This document shows, in pieces, positions 53,434 to 55,030 of a stretch of DNA of 55,030 nt (the stretch's first letter is position 1; every line of letters begins with the position of its first letter). Made by a program: the position numbers and the translations under genes. The notes under the pieces are model-generated. The model did no database searches, was not told where the DNA came from, and saw only the letters and a program-made list of their open reading frames with translations. Source of the stretch: Parvibaculum sp035325945 (GTDB lineage Bacteria; Pseudomonadota; Alphaproteobacteria; Parvibaculales; Parvibaculaceae); contig NZ_DAOKYX010000018.1 of NCBI RefSeq assembly GCF_035325945.1, positions 1-55,030 of the forward strand. The letters run 5' to 3'.

Positions 53434-55030
53434 ATGCCCAAAGTTACAGTCGACGGCATCGAGGTCGAGGTCCCGCAGGGCGCGACGCTGCTGCAAGCCT
53501 GTGAGGCGGCAGGCGCCGAGATTCCGCGCTTCTGTTATCACGAACGCCTTTCCATCGCGGGCAACTGCCGCATGTGCCTGGTCGAGGTGGAGAAGTCGCC
53601 GAAGCCGGTGGCGAGCTGCGCCATGCCGGCGACCGATGGCGCCGTCGTGCGCACCACGACGGAGCTTGTGAAGCGCGCGCGCGAAGGCGTGATGGAATTC
53701 CTGCTCATCAATCATCCGCTCGATTGCCCGATCTGCGATCAGGGCGGCGAATGCGATCTGCAGGATCAGGCCATGGCCTATGGCACCGACGGATCGCGCT
53801 TCTACGAGAACAAGCGCGCCGTCGAAGAGAAGTATATGGGGCCGCTGGTCAAGACCGTGATGACGCGCTGCATCCAGTGCACGCGCTGCGTCCGCTTCGC
53901 CACCGAGGTCGCGGGCACGCCGGAGATCGGCGCCATCGGCCGCGGCGAGGACATGGAGATCACGACCTATCTCGAGCATGCGCTGACCTCGGAGCTTTCG
54001 GCCAATGTGGTCGATCTCTGCCCCGTGGGCGCGCTCACCTTCCAGCCCTTCGCCTTCACCGCGCGGCCGTGGGAGCTGCGCAAGACGGAATCGGTCGACG
54101 TCATGGATGCCGTCGGTTCGAACATCCGCCTCGATACGCGCGGCTCGGAAGTGATGCGGATCCTTCCGCGCCTCAATGAAGACGTCAACGAGGAGTGGAT
54201 TTCCGACAAGACGCGCTTCATCTGGGACGGATTGAAGACGCAGCGTCTCGACCGACCCTATATCCGCGAGAACGGGAAGTTCCGCGAAGCGTCATGGGAT
54301 GAAGCCTTCGCCGCGATCGCCGCGAGGCTCAAGGGCGCGAAGGGCGAGCGCATCGGCGCGATCGTCGGCGATCTTGCCGCCGCCGAGGAAATGAAGGCGC
54401 TGAAGGATCTCTGGGCGAAGCTCGGCTCGGCCAACATCGATTGCCGCCAGGACGGCGCGAAGCTCGGCGGCCCGCGTTCGAGCTATGTCTTCAACACGAC
54501 CATCGCCGGGCTCGAGGATGCCGACGCCGTTCTCGTCATCGGCTCGGACATGCGCCGCGAGGCGCCGCTCGTCAATACGCGCCTTCGCAAGCGCTATCGC
54601 ATGGGCAATCTCAAGGTCGGCGTCATCGGGCCCAAGCACGACCTGACCTATCCCTATGAATATCTGGGCGCCGGCCCCCAGACGCTGAAGGAGCTTGTCG
54701 AGGGCCGCGGCTTTGCCGAGGTGCTGAAGGCGGCGAAGAAGCCGGTCATCATCGTCGGGCAGGGGGCTCTGGCGCGCAAGGACGGCGCGGCCGTGCTCGC
54801 CGCCGCGATCCGCCTTGCTAAAGCCACCAATGCGGAATTCAACGTGCTGCACACGGCGGCGGCGCGCGTCGGCGGTCTCGATCTCGGCCTCGTGCCGGGG
54901 GACGGCGGGCGCGATGTCGAGGGCATCCTCGACGGCGCCGCGAAGGGCGAGATCGACACCGTCTATCTGCTCGGCGCGGACGAGATCGACATGGCGCGCC
55001 TCGGCAATGCCTTCGTCATCTATCAGGGCA
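53434..55030 (+). CDS. nuoG: NADH-quinone oxidoreductase subunit G (partial)
   Basis: NuoG (the 75-kDa subunit) conducts electrons through several Fe-S clusters. The visible 532 residues contain the [2Fe-2S] ligands Cys34, Cys45, Cys48 and Cys62, and the His-ligated [4Fe-4S] site His94, Cys98, Cys101 and Cys107 (HPLDCPICDQGGECDLQD). The next [4Fe-4S] site uses Cys146, Cys149, Cys152 and Cys195 (RCIQCTRCVRF and DLCPVGAL). A molybdopterin-oxidoreductase-like domain follows without evident cofactor use. It starts 4 bases after nuoF and runs off the window before its stop, lacking perhaps 150 residues. Confidence 0.97.
   Translation, partial: MPKVTVDGIEVEVPQGATLLQACEAAGAEIPRFCYHERLSIAGNCRMCLVEVEKSPKPVASCAMPATDGAVVRTTTELVKRAREGVMEFLLINHPLDCPICDQGGECDLQDQAMAYGTDGSRFYENKRAVEEKYMGPLVKTVMTRCIQCTRCVRFATEVAGTPEIGAIGRGEDMEITTYLEHALTSELSANVVDLCPVGALTFQPFAFTARPWELRKTESVDVMDAVGSNIRLDTRGSEVMRILPRLNEDVNEEWISDKTRFIWDGLKTQRLDRPYIRENGKFREASWDEAFAAIAARLKGAKGERIGAIVGDLAAAEEMKALKDLWAKLGSANIDCRQDGAKLGGPRSSYVFNTTIAGLEDADAVLVIGSDMRREAPLVNTRLRKRYRMGNLKVGVIGPKHDLTYPYEYLGAGPQTLKELVEGRGFAEVLKAAKKPVIIVGQGALARKDGAAVLAAAIRLAKATNAEFNVLHTAAARVGGLDLGLVPGDGGRDVEGILDGAAKGEIDTVYLLGADEIDMARLGNAFVIYQG

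Overview
The window is GC-rich alphaproteobacterial DNA, most likely from a Hyphomicrobiales/Parvibaculum-like organism. The evidence is the iscR-iscS-sufBCDS-sufT-sufA order, the tig-clpP-clpX-lon-hup block, the glnB-glnA pair, a DUF4167 protein, a speF-type leader RNA in front of an ornithine decarboxylase, and a nuoABCDEFG order. The genus is an inference. The window is a scaffold, with two 100-N gaps at 15044-15143 and 25067-25166. Nearly all of it is chromosomal core. I see no phage, complete insertion sequence, CRISPR array or plasmid module.

Layout. 1-1034: a DUF3147 membrane protein (cut by the window edge) and an alpha/beta hydrolase, both on the minus strand. 1136-8636: an Fe-S assembly operon with an Rrf2/IscR regulator behind a candidate IscR box, two cysteine desulfurases of different classes, the SufBCD scaffold, SufT and an A-type carrier. 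8659-10002: a TfoX-N protein and a small copper-type pair (Cys-rich membrane peptide plus DUF411). 10080-15035: a SnoaL-like protein, two PaaG-like crotonases, a diguanylate cyclase and a coniferyl-type aldehyde dehydrogenase. 15044-15941: a scaffold gap flanked by an exact 55-bp duplication, followed by a 5'-truncated M20 peptidase. 16005-24558: DEAD-box helicase, exported protein, parE, an O-methyltransferase, an old-yellow-enzyme family reductase, a dispersed intergenic repeat, and a TPM/LemA pair. 24559-25166: a less GC-rich contig end and the second gap. 25168-27777: a truncated VOC protein and glnB-glnA with a good sigma-54 promoter. 28065-37453: aminotransferase, esterase, DUF4167, TonB-like protein, asd, thiolase, outer-membrane barrel, histidine phosphatase and NAD(P)HX repair enzyme. 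37658-46677: tRNA-Leu, trigger factor, ornithine decarboxylase with leader RNA, clpP, clpX, lon and HU, which is a protein quality-control block. 46781-55030: MFS transporter, tRNA-Val, tRNA-Asp, and the start of the complex I operon nuoABCDEFG (nuoG runs off the end).

The most interesting signal is in front of asd (31369-31548). A consensus-like promoter is followed by a 26-codon leader peptide with four Thr codons in a five-codon stretch. Four GC-rich segments can then fold as 1:2, 2:3 or 3:4, the last being a T-tailed terminator. This looks like a threonine-sensing transcription attenuator on aspartate-semialdehyde dehydrogenase. Other points worth a second look are a His-rich metal-binding-like tail on trigger factor, a clpX leader with two mutually exclusive hairpins over a small reading frame, the ornithine decarboxylase with its speF-type leader sitting inside the tig-clp block, candidate heat-shock promoters for clpP and lon, and the two assembly junctions.
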